Positions 1 through 9,281 of a stretch of DNA of 64,000 bases are shown piece after piece. Position 1 is the first letter of the stretch, and every line of letters starts with the position of its first letter. The stretch spans positions 372,001-436,000 of the forward strand of contig JACKCH010000011.1 in assembly GCA_020634115.1 (NCBI GenBank). Direction: 5' to 3'. The DNA comes from Anaerolineaceae bacterium (GTDB taxonomy: Bacteria > Chloroflexota > Anaerolineae > Aggregatilineales > Phototrophicaceae). The translations under genes were made by a program, and so were the position numbers. A model generated the notes under the pieces. It had not been told where the DNA came from. It saw only the letters and a program-made list of their open reading frames with translations, and ran no database searches.

Positions 1-1
1 C

Positions 2-2329
2 GACCTGCGCGAAGTCGCCCCGGTGGTCGAAGCGACGGTGCGGGCGGCCAGCCTGGGCGAACAACCGTTGCACCTATTAGGCGTAGATTCATTCGCCGAA
101 CCGCCGTTTCGCAGCTACCTGACGACTGTCACCGTCCTGGGGGAAAACCAGGGGGCATTTGACGCCCTGAACGCCTTCATCGCCGAACCCGACACAGTAC
201 TTATCAGCCGCACGCTGGCGGCGCGTTTCGGCATCCAGCCGGGGGACGTGGTGACGCTGCGGGCAGGGGAACGACTGGCGGAGGTACGGATTGTTGGCCT
301 CTTACAGCCAGATGACCCGGTGAGCGAACAGGCACTGGATAACCTGATGCTCACCGACATTGCCACCGCGCAGGAAGTCGTTGGCAATCCGGGGACGATC
401 AGCCGGATTGACCTGATTCTGCCGCCGGACTACGACACGAGCCGGATCGAGAATTTACTGCCCCCCGGCGCACTGCTAACCACGCCACAGGCCGAAAACG
501 GGGCGCTGGCGCAGATGACCGATGCCTTTGAACTCAACCTACAGGCGTTGAGTCTGCTGGCGCTGGTGGTCGGCGTATTTCTCATCTACAACACCGTGAC
601 ATTCAGCGTTGTGCAACGCCGTCCGGTAATCGGCATCCTGCGCTCGTTAGGGACCACTCAAGAGCAGATTTTCGCGCTGGTGCTGGGTGAGGCGCTGCTG
701 CTGGGCATCATCGGCACGATTTTCGGGTTGGCGCTGGGCGTGATCTTCGGGCGCGGCGCGGTAGGGCTGGTATCGCAGACCATCAGCGACCTGTATTTCA
801 CCGTCAATGTGCAGGGTGTGACGGTGCTGCCGGGGACACTCGTCAAAGGGGCGCTGGTCGGGCTGGCGGCCAGCGTGTTCGCGGCGGTGATTCCCGCGTT
901 CGACGCCACCCGCACGCCCCCCGCCGGGGTGCTGCGCCGCTCCGAGGTCGAACAGAAGGCGCGGCAACTGCTGCCGGTGATGACGGCGGTTGGTCTGGGA
1001 ATGAATCTCGTCGGCGGGCTGCTGCTGACTATCCCGAATGCCGGACTTATCGTGAGTTTTATCGCCCTGTTCTGTATTGTGGTGGGGGGTGCCCTGTTCA
1101 CGCCGCTGGCACTGGTGGGCATGATGCGGCTGGTCACGCCACTGACCGAGCGCGTGTTTGGCGTGCTGGGGCGGATGGCGCCGCGCGCGGTGGTGCGTTC
1201 TCTCAGCCGGACTTCGATTGCCGTCGCCGCCCTGACCGTAGCGATTAGCGTCATCGTCGGCGTGAGCGTGATGATTGGCAGTTTCCGCAGCACGGTGAGC
1301 GACTGGCTGCAAACCACGCTAGGCGCGGATGTATACATTTCGCCGCCGCAGTTGACCTCCAACACCGCGCGGGCGGACGTAGACCCGGCCTTAGCCCAAC
1401 TCGTGGCCGCTGTGCCGGGGGTTGACCAGGTGGCGACCATTCGCTCGGTACAGGTCACAGCCCCCGATTACCCCGACCTGCCGCCGGTCAATCTGGCCGT
1501 CCCCAACATGGATATTTCCACCCATCAGCGCCGTTTCGCCTGGCTGCACGCCCCGGATGGGGACTACTGGACGGCGATGGTGGGTGGTGCGGTGGTTGTG
1601 AGTGAGCCGTTTGCCTTCCGCCGGAGCATCACCGAGGAGAACAACACCCTCACGCTGCTGACCGACCAGGGGGCGCACACGTTCACGGTGGCCGGGGTGT
1701 TTTACGACTATTCCACCGACCAGGGTACGGTACTCATGGCCGATAGTGTCTACCGGACGTTTTACGATGACCCGTATATCACCTCATTGGGGCTTTTCCT
1801 GAAGCCGGGGGTCAGCCCGGAGTCGGTGGTGGATACGCTGCAAACTGCGACGCTGGTGGGCTACGACCTGCAAGTGCAGAGCTACGCCACGCTGCGGAAC
1901 GGGGTGTTCGCCGTGTTTGACCGGGCTTTCTCGATCACGGTGGCGCTGCAAGTGCTGGCGACGGTGGTGGCGTTCATCGGCATTCTGAGCGCACTGCTGG
2001 CGCTGCAACTGGAACACACCCGCCAGTACGGGGTGATGCGGGCGGTGGGGATGATTCCCGGCCAGTTATGGCGTTTCACACTGATTCAAACCGGGTTGAT
2101 GGGCGTGACTGCCGGGCTGCTGGCGCTGCCGATTGGGTTCGTGATGTCGCTGGTGCTGATCTACGTGATTAACGTCCGGTCATTTGGCTGGACGATGGCA
2201 CTGGCGTTGGGCCCGTCGGAGTTTGCCAGCGCCTTCCTGGTGGCGGTGGTGGCGGCGCTGGTCGCCGGGGTGTACCCGGCCTGGCGGCTGGGTCGGCTGG
2301 TGACGGCGGAAGCGTTGCGGAGCGAATAA
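2..2329 (+). CDS. FtsX/MacB-type ABC transporter permease, 5' end outside the window
   Basis: This is an integral membrane permease of the FtsX/MacB class, which usually couples to a separate ATPase to move lipids, lipoproteins or peptides or to transmit force. The frame is open to the window edge, so the true start lies upstream and the GTG at 23 is probably internal. The visible part starts in the extracytoplasmic MacB-like domain. It then has a first FtsX domain (three hydrophobic segments around residues 175-300), two further hydrophobic segments, a second extracytoplasmic domain (about 420-620) and a terminal FtsX domain ending in the usual GVYPAWRLGRL sequence. This gives two FtsX modules in one chain. 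The partner ATPase is not in the window. The family is clear; the substrate is unknown. Confidence 0.88.
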   Translation, partial: DLREVAPVVEATVRAASLGEQPLHLLGVDSFAEPPFRSYLTTVTVLGENQGAFDALNAFIAEPDTVLISRTLAARFGIQPGDVVTLRAGERLAEVRIVGLLQPDDPVSEQALDNLMLTDIATAQEVVGNPGTISRIDLILPPDYDTSRIENLLPPGALLTTPQAENGALAQMTDAFELNLQALSLLALVVGVFLIYNTVTFSVVQRRPVIGILRSLGTTQEQIFALVLGEALLLGIIGTIFGLALGVIFGRGAVGLVSQTISDLYFTVNVQGVTVLPGTLVKGALVGLAASVFAAVIPAFDATRTPPAGVLRRSEVEQKARQLLPVMTAVGLGMNLVGGLLLTIPNAGLIVSFIALFCIVVGGALFTPLALVGMMRLVTPLTERVFGVLGRMAPRAVVRSLSRTSIAVAALTVAISVIVGVSVMIGSFRSTVSDWLQTTLGADVYISPPQLTSNTARADVDPALAQLVAAVPGVDQVATIRSVQVTAPDYPDLPPVNLAVPNMDISTHQRRFAWLHAPDGDYWTAMVGGAVVVSEPFAFRRSITEENNTLTLLTDQGAHTFTVAGVFYDYSTDQGTVLMADSVYRTFYDDPYITSLGLFLKPGVSPESVVDTLQTATLVGYDLQVQSYATLRNGVFAVFDRAFSITVALQVLATVVAFIGILSALLALQLEHTRQYGVMRAVGMIPGQLWRFTLIQTGLMGVTAGLLALPIGFVMSLVLIYVINVRSFGWTMALALGPSEFASAFLVAVVAALVAGVYPAWRLGRLVTAEALRSE

Positions 2330-2379
2330 TTCAATACGGGGTTTGTTGTATCTCGCGGAGACACAGAACTTGTATCTTT

Positions 2380-2405
2380 GGGCAGGCACCTTGGCCTGCC
2401 CCTAC
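2380..2405. terminator. GGGCAGGC hairpin between convergent genes
   Basis: An 8-bp perfect stem (2380-2387 with 2394-2401) closes a 6-nt loop and is followed by CTAC. It lies between the stops of the permease and the PP2C gene, where a bidirectional terminator is expected. It belongs to the dispersed palindrome group described in the findings. No clear U-tract follows it. Confidence 0.5.
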
Positions 2406-2443
2406 AAGATTGTCTTGTCTGTCAAACGCCCAGAGGAGCTGGA

Positions 2444-3190
2444 TTAATCAATATCCACCAGAATCGCTGCGATGTTATCCGGGCCGCCACGCTCATTCGC
2501 CAGATTCACCAGTTGGGCGCAGGCGTCGTCCGGGCTTAAATCCGTATTGTTGGCGATCCGCTGGATTTCTTCCGGCTTCAACACCCCCCACAGACCGTCA
2601 CTGCACAACAGCAGCCGCCCTCCGGCAGGAAGCTGGCGGGTGAACGTGTCCACTTCCAGGAGTTCAAACTGGCCGAGCGCCCGGTATAGAATATTCGGCG
2701 GATAATGCTCCGCCTGTTCGTGCTGCCCCATATCAATGAGCCGCTGCACCAACGAATGGTCATGCGTGAGCTGCTCAATACTGTCCCCGGCAATCAGATA
2801 AGCGCGGGTATCCCCCACATGGACGATATGCGCCTTGCGCCCCACCAGCACCGCCGCTGTGACTACCGTGCCACTACGTGGGATTTCTTCCAGAATCGCC
2901 CGGTTCGCAGTTTCCAGGGCATTCACCAGGGCTTCAATAATCGGCATAGACGAATCTTTCAGGCTTTGGGCAAATTCCCTGGAAATCACGTCCGTCGCCA
3001 TTGCAGACGCCCGTTCTCCCTGTTCATGCCCGCCCATGCCATCCGCGACCACAAAGAGGTCAAAGCCCGGGCGCTCTTCTCCCGATTCATCCGAGTAATG
3101 CCGCACCAGGATCGAATCCTGGTTGATGGGACGCAGCAGCCCGGTGTCGGTCTTTTGTCCATAAGAACGTTTGGATTGATTAGGCGTCAT
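2444..3190 (-). CDS. PP2C-family Ser/Thr protein phosphatase
   Basis: A soluble metal-dependent phosphatase of the bacterial Stp/PrpC type that removes phosphate from Ser/Thr residues and usually opposes Hanks-type kinases. The metal-binding motifs are in place: NQD at residues 23-25, VADGMGG at 48-54, CSDGLWG near 195 and GGPDN near 236. The length of 248 residues is normal for a stand-alone phosphatase. The start ATG follows a GGAAAGG ribosome site. No kinase or FHA gene lies beside it in this window, so its partner is unknown. Confidence 0.93.
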   Translation of the reverse strand: MTPNQSKRSYGQKTDTGLLRPINQDSILVRHYSDESGEERPGFDLFVVADGMGGHEQGERASAMATDVISREFAQSLKDSSMPIIEALVNALETANRAILEEIPRSGTVVTAAVLVGRKAHIVHVGDTRAYLIAGDSIEQLTHDHSLVQRLIDMGQHEQAEHYPPNILYRALGQFELLEVDTFTRQLPAGGRLLLCSDGLWGVLKPEEIQRIANNTDLSPDDACAQLVNLANERGGPDNIAAILVDID

Positions 3191-3679
3191 GAGCCTTTCC
3201 TCAATTGAACTATTGATGCGGCGGTATTCAGTGTAAATAGTATGAATCCCGTTACTTAAATCACCCTAACAAAATACTCAGATGCTATATAAAGCTCTAT
3301 ATGAAATAAGAATATAGTACTTTTCGAGCCACTGGTTGCTGGCCGCTGGCTTTTTAGCTGGTTAGCATCTGAGCATTTCAGGCTATCAAGCTAACCGGAT
3401 TCGGGCTATCTTGTCCTGATAGCTGAGGGCTGATAACGGATGCCTCACGATCCTTTGTCGGAGAACCTTCATCCCGATCACTATCGCCCCAAGAGTCAAG
3501 ATTGATGTGCTTCGACACCCTTACGGTATGTTGAAAACCGGAACGTGTCAAGCAGAATTGACGTTTGACGGATTCCGATATTGATGCCATCATCCGAAAG
3601 AAACAGGAATGGGACATTGGCAAGGCACACAAGACTCAGTACCATATAGGCTCAACATGATATGGAAGGATGAAGGTAT
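3191..3679. other. Intergenic region between divergent phosphatase and peptidase genes
   Basis: A gap of 489 bases with an AT-rich left half (3220-3320) that may hold the promoters of both divergent genes, though no convincing -35/-10 pair was fixed. It contains short inverted repeats: GGTTAGC/GCTAACC at 3360-3396 and GCTATC/GATAGC just downstream. An 84-residue minus-strand reading frame has no recognisable protein character and is not called. An AAGGATGAAGG sequence just before 3680 is the ribosome site of the next gene. Confidence 0.4.
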
Positions 3680-4729
3680 ATGCTTCTGCAAGAACTTTCC
3701 GAGGCGGTGGGCGTCTCCGGTGATGAGGAAGCCGTCCGCAATATTATCCTGAGCGCGATTGACGGCCATGCCGAACACATCCGCATTGACCCGATGGGCA
3801 GCGTCACGGCAGTGCAGCCGGGAACCGGTGGGAGCGGCCTGCGCGTCATGCTGGCGGCACACATGGACGAAATTGGCTTTATGGTCACGGGTGTAGATAG
3901 CGATGGCACGCTCCGCTTTACCAAAGTGGGCGGCGTGGATGACCGCATCCTGCCGGGGCTGCGGGTACGCATCGGGGCGGATCAGATTCCCGGTGTGATC
4001 CTGTGGGGGCCGATCCACAAAACGTGGGAACAGAAAAGTATCGCCAAAATCACCAGCTTACGCATCGACATTGGCGCCAGCAGCAAGGATGACGCCAACG
4101 GCAAAGTAAAAGCTGGAGATCGTGTCGTCTTTGACAGTCGCTTTATGGAAGTGGGCGACAAAATGCTGCGCGGCAAGGCGTTCGATGACCGCGTGGGGTG
4201 TTCGCTGCTGGTGGATGTGCTTCAAGGTGGCCCGTATGCAGTGGATGTGTTGGCGGCGTTCACCGTACAGGAAGAAGTCGGGCTGCGTGGGGCGCGGGTA
4301 GCGGCGCAAACACTCGACCCAGACGTGGCTTTCGTGCTGGAAGGCACGACGGCGCACGATGTCCCTGACCCGATGGCTGACCCGGATGCTGTGACCCGCC
4401 CCAACCCAACGTGCAAAATCGGCGGCGGCCCGGCGCTGACCGTGATGGATCGCAGTATGGTCACTGACCCGCGTCTATTGCGGTTTCTGCGGGGGACAGC
4501 AGAGGCGAACAGTATCCCCTACCAGCTTAAGACTGCGCTCGGCGGTGGCACGGATGCCGGGGCGATTCATCAGGCGAATGCGGGTGTCCCTTCGGCGGTG
4601 ATTTCCATGCCCTGCCGTTACATTCACAGCCCATCGGCCTACCTGAGCCGGGATGATTACGCCCACACGCTCAAGCTGATTCAGGCGGCGCTCAACAGCC
4701 TAACTCCCGACGCCCTAGCGTGGGAATAG
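3680..4729 (+). CDS. M42 family metallopeptidase (glutamyl aminopeptidase / endoglucanase-like), copy 1
   Basis: A cytoplasmic, probably cobalt- or zinc-dependent aminopeptidase that forms tetrahedral assemblies and trims peptides. Metal ligands and the catalytic base are recognisable: AAHMDEIG with H61 and D63, the bridging aspartate in AFDDRVGC (D169/D170), the acidic pair in VQEEVGLRGA (E198/E199) and the terminal IPCRYIHSP histidine. The length of 349 is normal. A strong ribosome site (AAGGATGAAGG) supports this ATG. A second, divergent M42 paralogue follows 316 bases downstream in the same direction. The two share all the ligand motifs but differ elsewhere, so they are probably specialised enzymes and not a recent duplication. 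Confidence 0.93.
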   Translation: MLLQELSEAVGVSGDEEAVRNIILSAIDGHAEHIRIDPMGSVTAVQPGTGGSGLRVMLAAHMDEIGFMVTGVDSDGTLRFTKVGGVDDRILPGLRVRIGADQIPGVILWGPIHKTWEQKSIAKITSLRIDIGASSKDDANGKVKAGDRVVFDSRFMEVGDKMLRGKAFDDRVGCSLLVDVLQGGPYAVDVLAAFTVQEEVGLRGARVAAQTLDPDVAFVLEGTTAHDVPDPMADPDAVTRPNPTCKIGGGPALTVMDRSMVTDPRLLRFLRGTAEANSIPYQLKTALGGGTDAGAIHQANAGVPSAVISMPCRYIHSPSAYLSRDDYAHTLKLIQAALNSLTPDALAWE

Positions 4730-4753
4730 ATGGGATAGGGAGAGTGCCTTTTT

Positions 4754-4890
4754 AACCCTCACCCCCGACCCCTCTCCCTCAGGGCGAGGGGAGAAAAAGG
4801 ACTCCCGGTACGCCGAGTCCTTTTCGCTGAGGGAGAAGGTGACTGGGACGGGGATGCATGTCCCCTCAAAGAAATAGGATGAGGGTTTAG
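4754..4890. repeat. Mosaic palindromic intergenic element, right end shared with 12861-12899
   Basis: The gap between the two M42 genes holds nested inverted repeats: an inner 10-bp stem (4795-4804 with 4815-4824) and an outer 9-bp stem (4774-4782 with 4827-4835). On both sides lie CCCTC-rich and GAGGG-rich arms. The right end (about 4848-4890: ACGGGGATG, TCCCCTCAAA, GATGAGGGTTT) recurs nearly unchanged at 12861-12899. This looks like a non-coding, miniature-element-like repeat. It could also fold in mRNA between the two peptidase genes. Confidence 0.55.
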
Positions 4891-5045
4891 GTGGCGTTAT
4901 ACGGTTATTTTCTGAAATCACATGACCCTGTTTCGACAAGAAAACACCTGAATGGTACCGCCTATTTCGGTGTAAAACGGAACCAACAACTAAACACTGA
5001 CGACTGAATACTGACAACCAATTAACAACCAGGAGCGAATTAATA

Positions 5046-6041
5046 ATGAAAGCATTGATTAAAAAACTGGTCGAGTCCTGGGGGCCGTCCGGCTATGAAT
5101 ACCACACCCGTGAACTGATCCGTGAAGAAGTACAGGATTTGGCGGATGAAATCGCCGTTGACCCTCTCGGCAACCTGATCTGCCGGGTCGGGGACGGGGA
5201 CAAGACCATCATGGTCGCGGCGCACATGGACGAAATCGGCCTGATGGCGACCTTCCGCGAGCCGGAAACCGGCTACCTGCGCTTTTCCAACCTGGGCGGC
5301 CTGAACAAAACGACCCTATTTGGCAACCGGGTGCGCTTCGAGAATGGCACATTGGGCGTAATCGGCGCCCATGACAGTTGGAATGCCCAATCCGACCTGA
5401 ATGATTACTATGTGGATGTCAGCACCGGGGACGGTGAAAACCCGGTGGCCGAAGGCAGTCCGGCGGGTTTCTGGCGGGAGATGGAAGAACGCGGCAGTCG
5501 TCTGGTGGCGAAATCTATGGATGACCGGATTGGCTGTGTGGTAGCGATTGAGGCCATGCGCAAACTCAAGCAGCAGGGCGGCAAACTGCCCAATACGGTA
5601 TACTTCGCCTTCACCGTACAGGAGGAAGTCGGGCTGCGCGGGGCGCGGACAGCGGCGTATGGCATTAACCCCGATGTGGGCATCGCATTGGATGTGACCG
5701 GCACGGGCGATGAGATCAAAAACCGCAAAATGACGGTGAAACTCGGTGGCGGCGCAGCTATCAAAGTGCATGACCCCGGACTGGTTGTCCCCCCGGCAGT
5801 GCGTAAGTGGATGGTTGACCGGGCGGAACAGGATGGAATCCCTTACCAACTGGAACTGCTGACCGGTGGCACCACCGACGCCGCCGCCATTCAGATCGCC
5901 CACAGCGGCGTACCCAGCGGCTGTATCTCGATTCCCTGTCGTTTCATCCACACCACCAGCGAGACAGTGGATATCAACGATGTACAGGCGTGTGTTGACC
6001 TGCTGACCGGGCTGGTGAGCAACCCGGTGAATCTGGACTGA
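5046..6041 (+). CDS. M42 family metallopeptidase, copy 2
   Basis: Second cytoplasmic M42 aminopeptidase. It keeps the metal-site motifs AAHMDEIG (H60, D62), SMDDRIGC (D159/D160), VQEEVGLRGA (E193/E194) and IPCRFIHTT. At 331 residues it is slightly shorter than its neighbour and has a different insert around residues 100-150. AGGAG just upstream of the ATG supports the start. The gene ends at a perfect hairpin shared with the convergent haem-binding gene. Its pairing with copy 1 suggests peptide recycling, but substrate preferences cannot be read from sequence. Confidence 0.93.
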   Translation: MKALIKKLVESWGPSGYEYHTRELIREEVQDLADEIAVDPLGNLICRVGDGDKTIMVAAHMDEIGLMATFREPETGYLRFSNLGGLNKTTLFGNRVRFENGTLGVIGAHDSWNAQSDLNDYYVDVSTGDGENPVAEGSPAGFWREMEERGSRLVAKSMDDRIGCVVAIEAMRKLKQQGGKLPNTVYFAFTVQEEVGLRGARTAAYGINPDVGIALDVTGTGDEIKNRKMTVKLGGGAAIKVHDPGLVVPPAVRKWMVDRAEQDGIPYQLELLTGGTTDAAAIQIAHSGVPSGCISIPCRFIHTTSETVDINDVQACVDLLTGLVSNPVNLD

Positions 6042-6054
6042 GGCTAAACAAAAA

Positions 6055-6083
6055 TCAGGACAGGGCAAACCACCCTGTCCTGA
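6055..6083. terminator. Bidirectional hairpin terminator
   Basis: An 11-bp perfect stem (6055-6065 with 6073-6083) encloses a 7-nt loop. It is preceded on the plus strand by a run of A, which gives a U-tract for transcripts from the minus strand. It sits between the convergent M42 and haem-binding genes. Confidence 0.75.
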
Positions 6084-6111
6084 CTCGGATTCGGGTCGTT
6101 GTAACCGGTGA

Positions 6112-6540
6112 TTACCGGAAGGAGGTCGCCCGGATACCAGCGATCAGTGCCGCCTTTTCTTCAGTGGTCAGATTGGCTTCCGGGTGGGTAATCAGATATT
6201 TACTCGGTGGCATGGACCCCCGCTCAATCTGCTCGATCAGTTCGCGGGCTTCCATTTCCCCATGCCCGGTGGAAAAGTTGAGTTTGCGACGGCCTTCATT
6301 GACATCATCCACCACCAACCAGGAAACCGGCGCGATATTCGAGTACCAGGGCCATACGGTTTCGTTAGAATGGCAGTCGTAGCAGGCGCGCCGCATCAGG
6401 GCTTCCGTTTCGGCTGAACTCCAATTGATGGTTTGCGTCACCGGGGGATTGGTGCGTTCATAACCCGGCACAAACTGAATCGCCAGGAATCCCAGCACCG
6501 CCACACCGAGCACACCGAGAATGATCCGTTTAGTTGACAT
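6112..6540 (-). CDS. Haem-binding domain protein, membrane-anchored
   Basis: A small exported cytochrome-like protein of the haem-binding (Haem_bd) family. Residues 5-24 form one hydrophobic anchor or signal segment. A single c-type haem site (CYDCH) lies at 53-57, followed by the family-typical SNET.WPWY and NIAPVSW sequences, with conserved Trp, Tyr and Pro residues. The C-terminal half is short and acidic and includes a PPSKY.. stretch. At 142 residues it matches the family. It stands alone with no cytochrome maturation or oxidase gene nearby, so its electron partner is unknown. Confidence 0.85.
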   Translation of the reverse strand: MSTKRIILGVLGVAVLGFLAIQFVPGYERTNPPVTQTINWSSAETEALMRRACYDCHSNETVWPWYSNIAPVSWLVVDDVNEGRRKLNFSTGHGEMEARELIEQIERGSMPPSKYLITHPEANLTTEEKAALIAGIRATSFR

Positions 6541-6898
6541 ACTGTTTGTCTTTCTCTTTTGGGGCAGTCGCTATATCGGCTCAAGTGAGCGGCTGTCGTC
6601 ATGACTTGTGAATTACCCCACAAAGGATAGCACCAAATCCACTTTTCCGGTGCTAAATGTTTACTAAACATCTCCTAAATTTATCTTAAATCCGGCATGT
6701 GATACTCGGGGTGGCAATTTATGGGTAGATGAGAAATTGCGCTTCGCAGCAATCCACGTTACACTCCTCCACTATTCTCAACCACACTACTGATATAACG
6801 CATGTATGCCGTTTGCGCCGCCGGGCAGTATGCCTTTTGTGCCTGTCATTCGCGTTGAGAATCTCCGTTTAGTTTGATTCAATGATGGGAGATTTCAT
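6541..6898. other. Intergenic region upstream of trpB2
   Basis: A gap of 358 bases between divergent genes. It must hold both promoters. I see no confident -35/-10 pair, no Trp-rich leader peptide and no T-box or riboswitch-like structure. GGGAG lies just before the TrpB2 start and serves as its ribosome site. Confidence 0.35.
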
Positions 6899-8269
6899 AT
6901 GTCTGATTCTGTAATTCGTTTCGACCTGCCACAGACCGATATACCAACCTCCTGGTATAACATCCAGGCCGACCTGCCGCGCCCACTACCCCCGGTGCTG
7001 CATCCGGGAACGCACCAGCCGATTGGCCCCGCTGACCTCGCGCCCTTGTTCCCGATGGAACTCATCATGCAGGAAGTCAGCCAGGAACGGTATATCCCCA
7101 TCCCGGAGGAAGTGCGGGAAATCTATAAGCTGTGGCGACCCACCCCATTGATGCGGGCACGGCGGCTGGAAAAGGCACTCGATACCCCGGCACATATTTA
7201 TTATAAGTACGAAGGGACATCGCCCAGCGGCAGCCACAAACTGAATACCGCTGTCCCGCAGGCGTATTACAACAAGAAGGAAGGCGTAACCGGCCTGACG
7301 ACTGAAACCGGTGCGGGGCAGTGGGGGACGGCGCTTTCGATTGCCTGTAATTTCTTCGACATGGAATGTGTCGTGTATATGGTGAAGGTCAGCTTCCAGC
7401 AGAAACCCTACCGCCGGGCGATCATCCAGTCCTTTGGCGCGGATGTATACGCCAGCCCCAGCGACCGCACCCAGGCCGGGCGCAGTATTCTGGAGAAACA
7501 CCCGGATAGCACCGGTTCGCTCGGTATTGCCATCAGCGAGGCAGTGGAAGCGGCAGTCACCAGTGGCGGCAAGTACAAATACTCACTCGGCTCAGTGCTG
7601 AACCATGTGCTGATGCACCAGACGGTGATCGGTGAAGAATCGCTCAAGCAGATGGACTTAGCCGGGGAATACCCCGATGTCGTCATCGGTTGCGCGGGTG
7701 GTGGCAGCAACTTCGGCGGTATCGCCCTGCCCTTCGTGCGGGAAAACCTGACCAATGACCGCAAGACCCGGATTATCGCCGTCGAACCGGCGGCCTGCCC
7801 CAGCCTGACACGCGGTAAGTATGCCTACGACTTTGGCGATGCGGTGGGCATGGCTCCGATGGTCAAAATGTACACCCTCGGCAAGGACTTTGTCCCGCCC
7901 CCACTGCACGCGGGTGGTCTGCGCTATCATGGTATGGCGAGCGTCGTCTGTGAACTGTATGACCAGGGCTTGATTGAAGCGCGGGCGATTCAACAACTGG
8001 AAACCTTCCAGGCCGGGCTGCAGTTCGCCCGTTCCGAAGGCATCGTGCCTGGGCCGGAACCGACCCACGCCATTGCAGCGGTGGTGCAGGAAGCGCTGGC
8101 GGCGAAAGAAGCCAACGAGAAGCGCGTGATTCTGTTCAACCTCTCGGGGCACGGCCATTTTGATATGTCGGCCTACGATGCTTACCTGAGCGGCCAGCTT
8201 ACCGACTACGAATACCCGCAGGCGGAGATTGAGGCCGCCATCGCCGCGCTGCCGCAGGTTGAGCTGTAA
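6899..8269 (+). CDS. trpB2: TrpB2-type tryptophan synthase beta chain (PLP-dependent)
   Basis: PLP enzyme that joins indole and serine to form tryptophan, or acts on a related substrate. The PLP lysine is K114 in the SPSGSHKLNTA motif. TETGAGQWG and the glycine-rich GCAGGGSNFGG phosphate-binding loop are present. The long N-terminal extension and 456-residue length mark the TrpB2 subgroup rather than classical TrpB. No trpA or other trp gene is adjacent, which fits TrpB2 proteins that work alone or salvage indole. A tryptophanase gene at 53.7-55.1 kb could supply indole; that link is inference. Confidence 0.93.
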   Translation: MSDSVIRFDLPQTDIPTSWYNIQADLPRPLPPVLHPGTHQPIGPADLAPLFPMELIMQEVSQERYIPIPEEVREIYKLWRPTPLMRARRLEKALDTPAHIYYKYEGTSPSGSHKLNTAVPQAYYNKKEGVTGLTTETGAGQWGTALSIACNFFDMECVVYMVKVSFQQKPYRRAIIQSFGADVYASPSDRTQAGRSILEKHPDSTGSLGIAISEAVEAAVTSGGKYKYSLGSVLNHVLMHQTVIGEESLKQMDLAGEYPDVVIGCAGGGSNFGGIALPFVRENLTNDRKTRIIAVEPAACPSLTRGKYAYDFGDAVGMAPMVKMYTLGKDFVPPPLHAGGLRYHGMASVVCELYDQGLIEARAIQQLETFQAGLQFARSEGIVPGPEPTHAIAAVVQEALAAKEANEKRVILFNLSGHGHFDMSAYDAYLSGQLTDYEYPQAEIEAAIAALPQVEL

Positions 8270-8312
8270 GCCATCACGTACATCGGTTGGGCGTTTTGTG
8301 ACGCTTTTCCGC

Positions 8313-8340
8313 GTAGGGGCATGAACCATCATGCCCCTAC
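8313..8340. terminator. GTAGGGGCATGA palindrome between convergent genes
   Basis: A perfect 12-bp stem (8313-8324 with 8329-8340) with a 4-nt loop. It lies between the convergent trpB2 and LLM oxidoreductase stops. The arm is nearly the same as in the palindrome at 20943-20968, so it is a dispersed element and not only a local terminator. Confidence 0.6.
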
Positions 8341-8361
8341 CCTCATTGCTACCAATAATCC

Positions 8362-9243
8362 CTAAAATTCCGCTACCGCCGGGATGATCTCCCGCCCGAA
8401 GGTTTCCAGCGGCGTGATATCGGCCACGTTGGGCATGTTGAAGATCAAATGCTGGATACCAATCCCGGCCATTTCCTTGCACAGGGCGATCACATCCCCG
8501 GCGGACATCTGCCCTGGCGCGACGTGAACCGTCCCTAACCCGGTGCGCTCAATCGTGTTGTAGTCCCGCCCCAGCGCATCACAATGCCCTTTCAGCACAT
8601 CAAGTTTCTGGCGCACGGCGTCCGCTCCGGCAAACAGGAACATATTACAGGCGTCGGCATACTGCGCGACGAGCCGGAGCGTCTTTTGTTCGCCCATCCC
8701 GCCGATCAGGATCGGGGGATGCGGTTTGGAAAGGGGCTGGGGCACGCTGAGCGTTTCGGCTAATTGATAATGCTTCCCGGAAAACGTACCGTTATTCTCT
8801 GACCACATCTGATGGGCGATTTGCAGGGTTTCCTCGAGCCGTTCAAATCGTTCGCTCGTGGCGGGATAGGGGACACCCAGGCCTTTAGCCTCACGCTCGT
8901 ACCAGGCCGCCCCGATGCCCAGATACGCCCGCCCACCGGAAAGCACATCCAGCGTGTTGACGGTCTTGACCAGCAGGCCGGGGTAGCGGTAGATAACGCC
9001 CGTTACCAGTGTGCCGAGCTTCACCTGCTTGGTCAACCCGGAAATATAGGAAAGCGTGCTGTAGCCTTCCAGCATCTCGTGTTCCGCCGGGCCGATCATT
9101 TCAATCTGGAAGAAGTGATCCATGACCCACACGCTGTAAAAACCGGCGTCCTCAGCGGTGGTAACGATGTTCGCCAGCGTGGGCGCGAGGGCTGCCGTGC
9201 CGCCTGGCCAGGTAAAACTCGGAATCTGTAAACCAATACGCAT
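8362..9243 (-). CDS. LLM-class flavin-dependent oxidoreductase (F420- or FMN-dependent)
   Basis: A TIM-barrel oxidoreductase of the bacterial luciferase-like superfamily. It opens with the family-typical MRIGLQIPSFTWPGG strand, then SVWVMDHFFQ, LGTLVTGV.YR.P, SGGRAYLGIGAAWYE and PPILIGGMGE, which form the barrel core and cofactor cleft. The sequence resembles the F420-dependent TIGR03560-like group, but F420 versus FMN cannot be settled by eye. AGGAG 7 bases before the ATG supports the start. It shares direction with the downstream cupin gene upstream of it on the minus strand, although they are not clearly one operon. Confidence 0.88.
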   Translation of the reverse strand: MRIGLQIPSFTWPGGTAALAPTLANIVTTAEDAGFYSVWVMDHFFQIEMIGPAEHEMLEGYSTLSYISGLTKQVKLGTLVTGVIYRYPGLLVKTVNTLDVLSGGRAYLGIGAAWYEREAKGLGVPYPATSERFERLEETLQIAHQMWSENNGTFSGKHYQLAETLSVPQPLSKPHPPILIGGMGEQKTLRLVAQYADACNMFLFAGADAVRQKLDVLKGHCDALGRDYNTIERTGLGTVHVAPGQMSAGDVIALCKEMAGIGIQHLIFNMPNVADITPLETFGREIIPAVAEF

Positions 9244-9281
9244 TACAATTCTCCTGTTACAATTAATGCCGTCGTTTACGA

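Noticed and set aside
3378..3632. 84-codon minus-strand frame in the phosphatase-peptidase gap
   Set aside because: No family resemblance, no ribosome site, and it runs through inverted repeats.
7658..8482. 274-codon minus-strand frame overlapping trpB2
   Set aside because: Overlaps two well-supported genes and has shadow-like composition.
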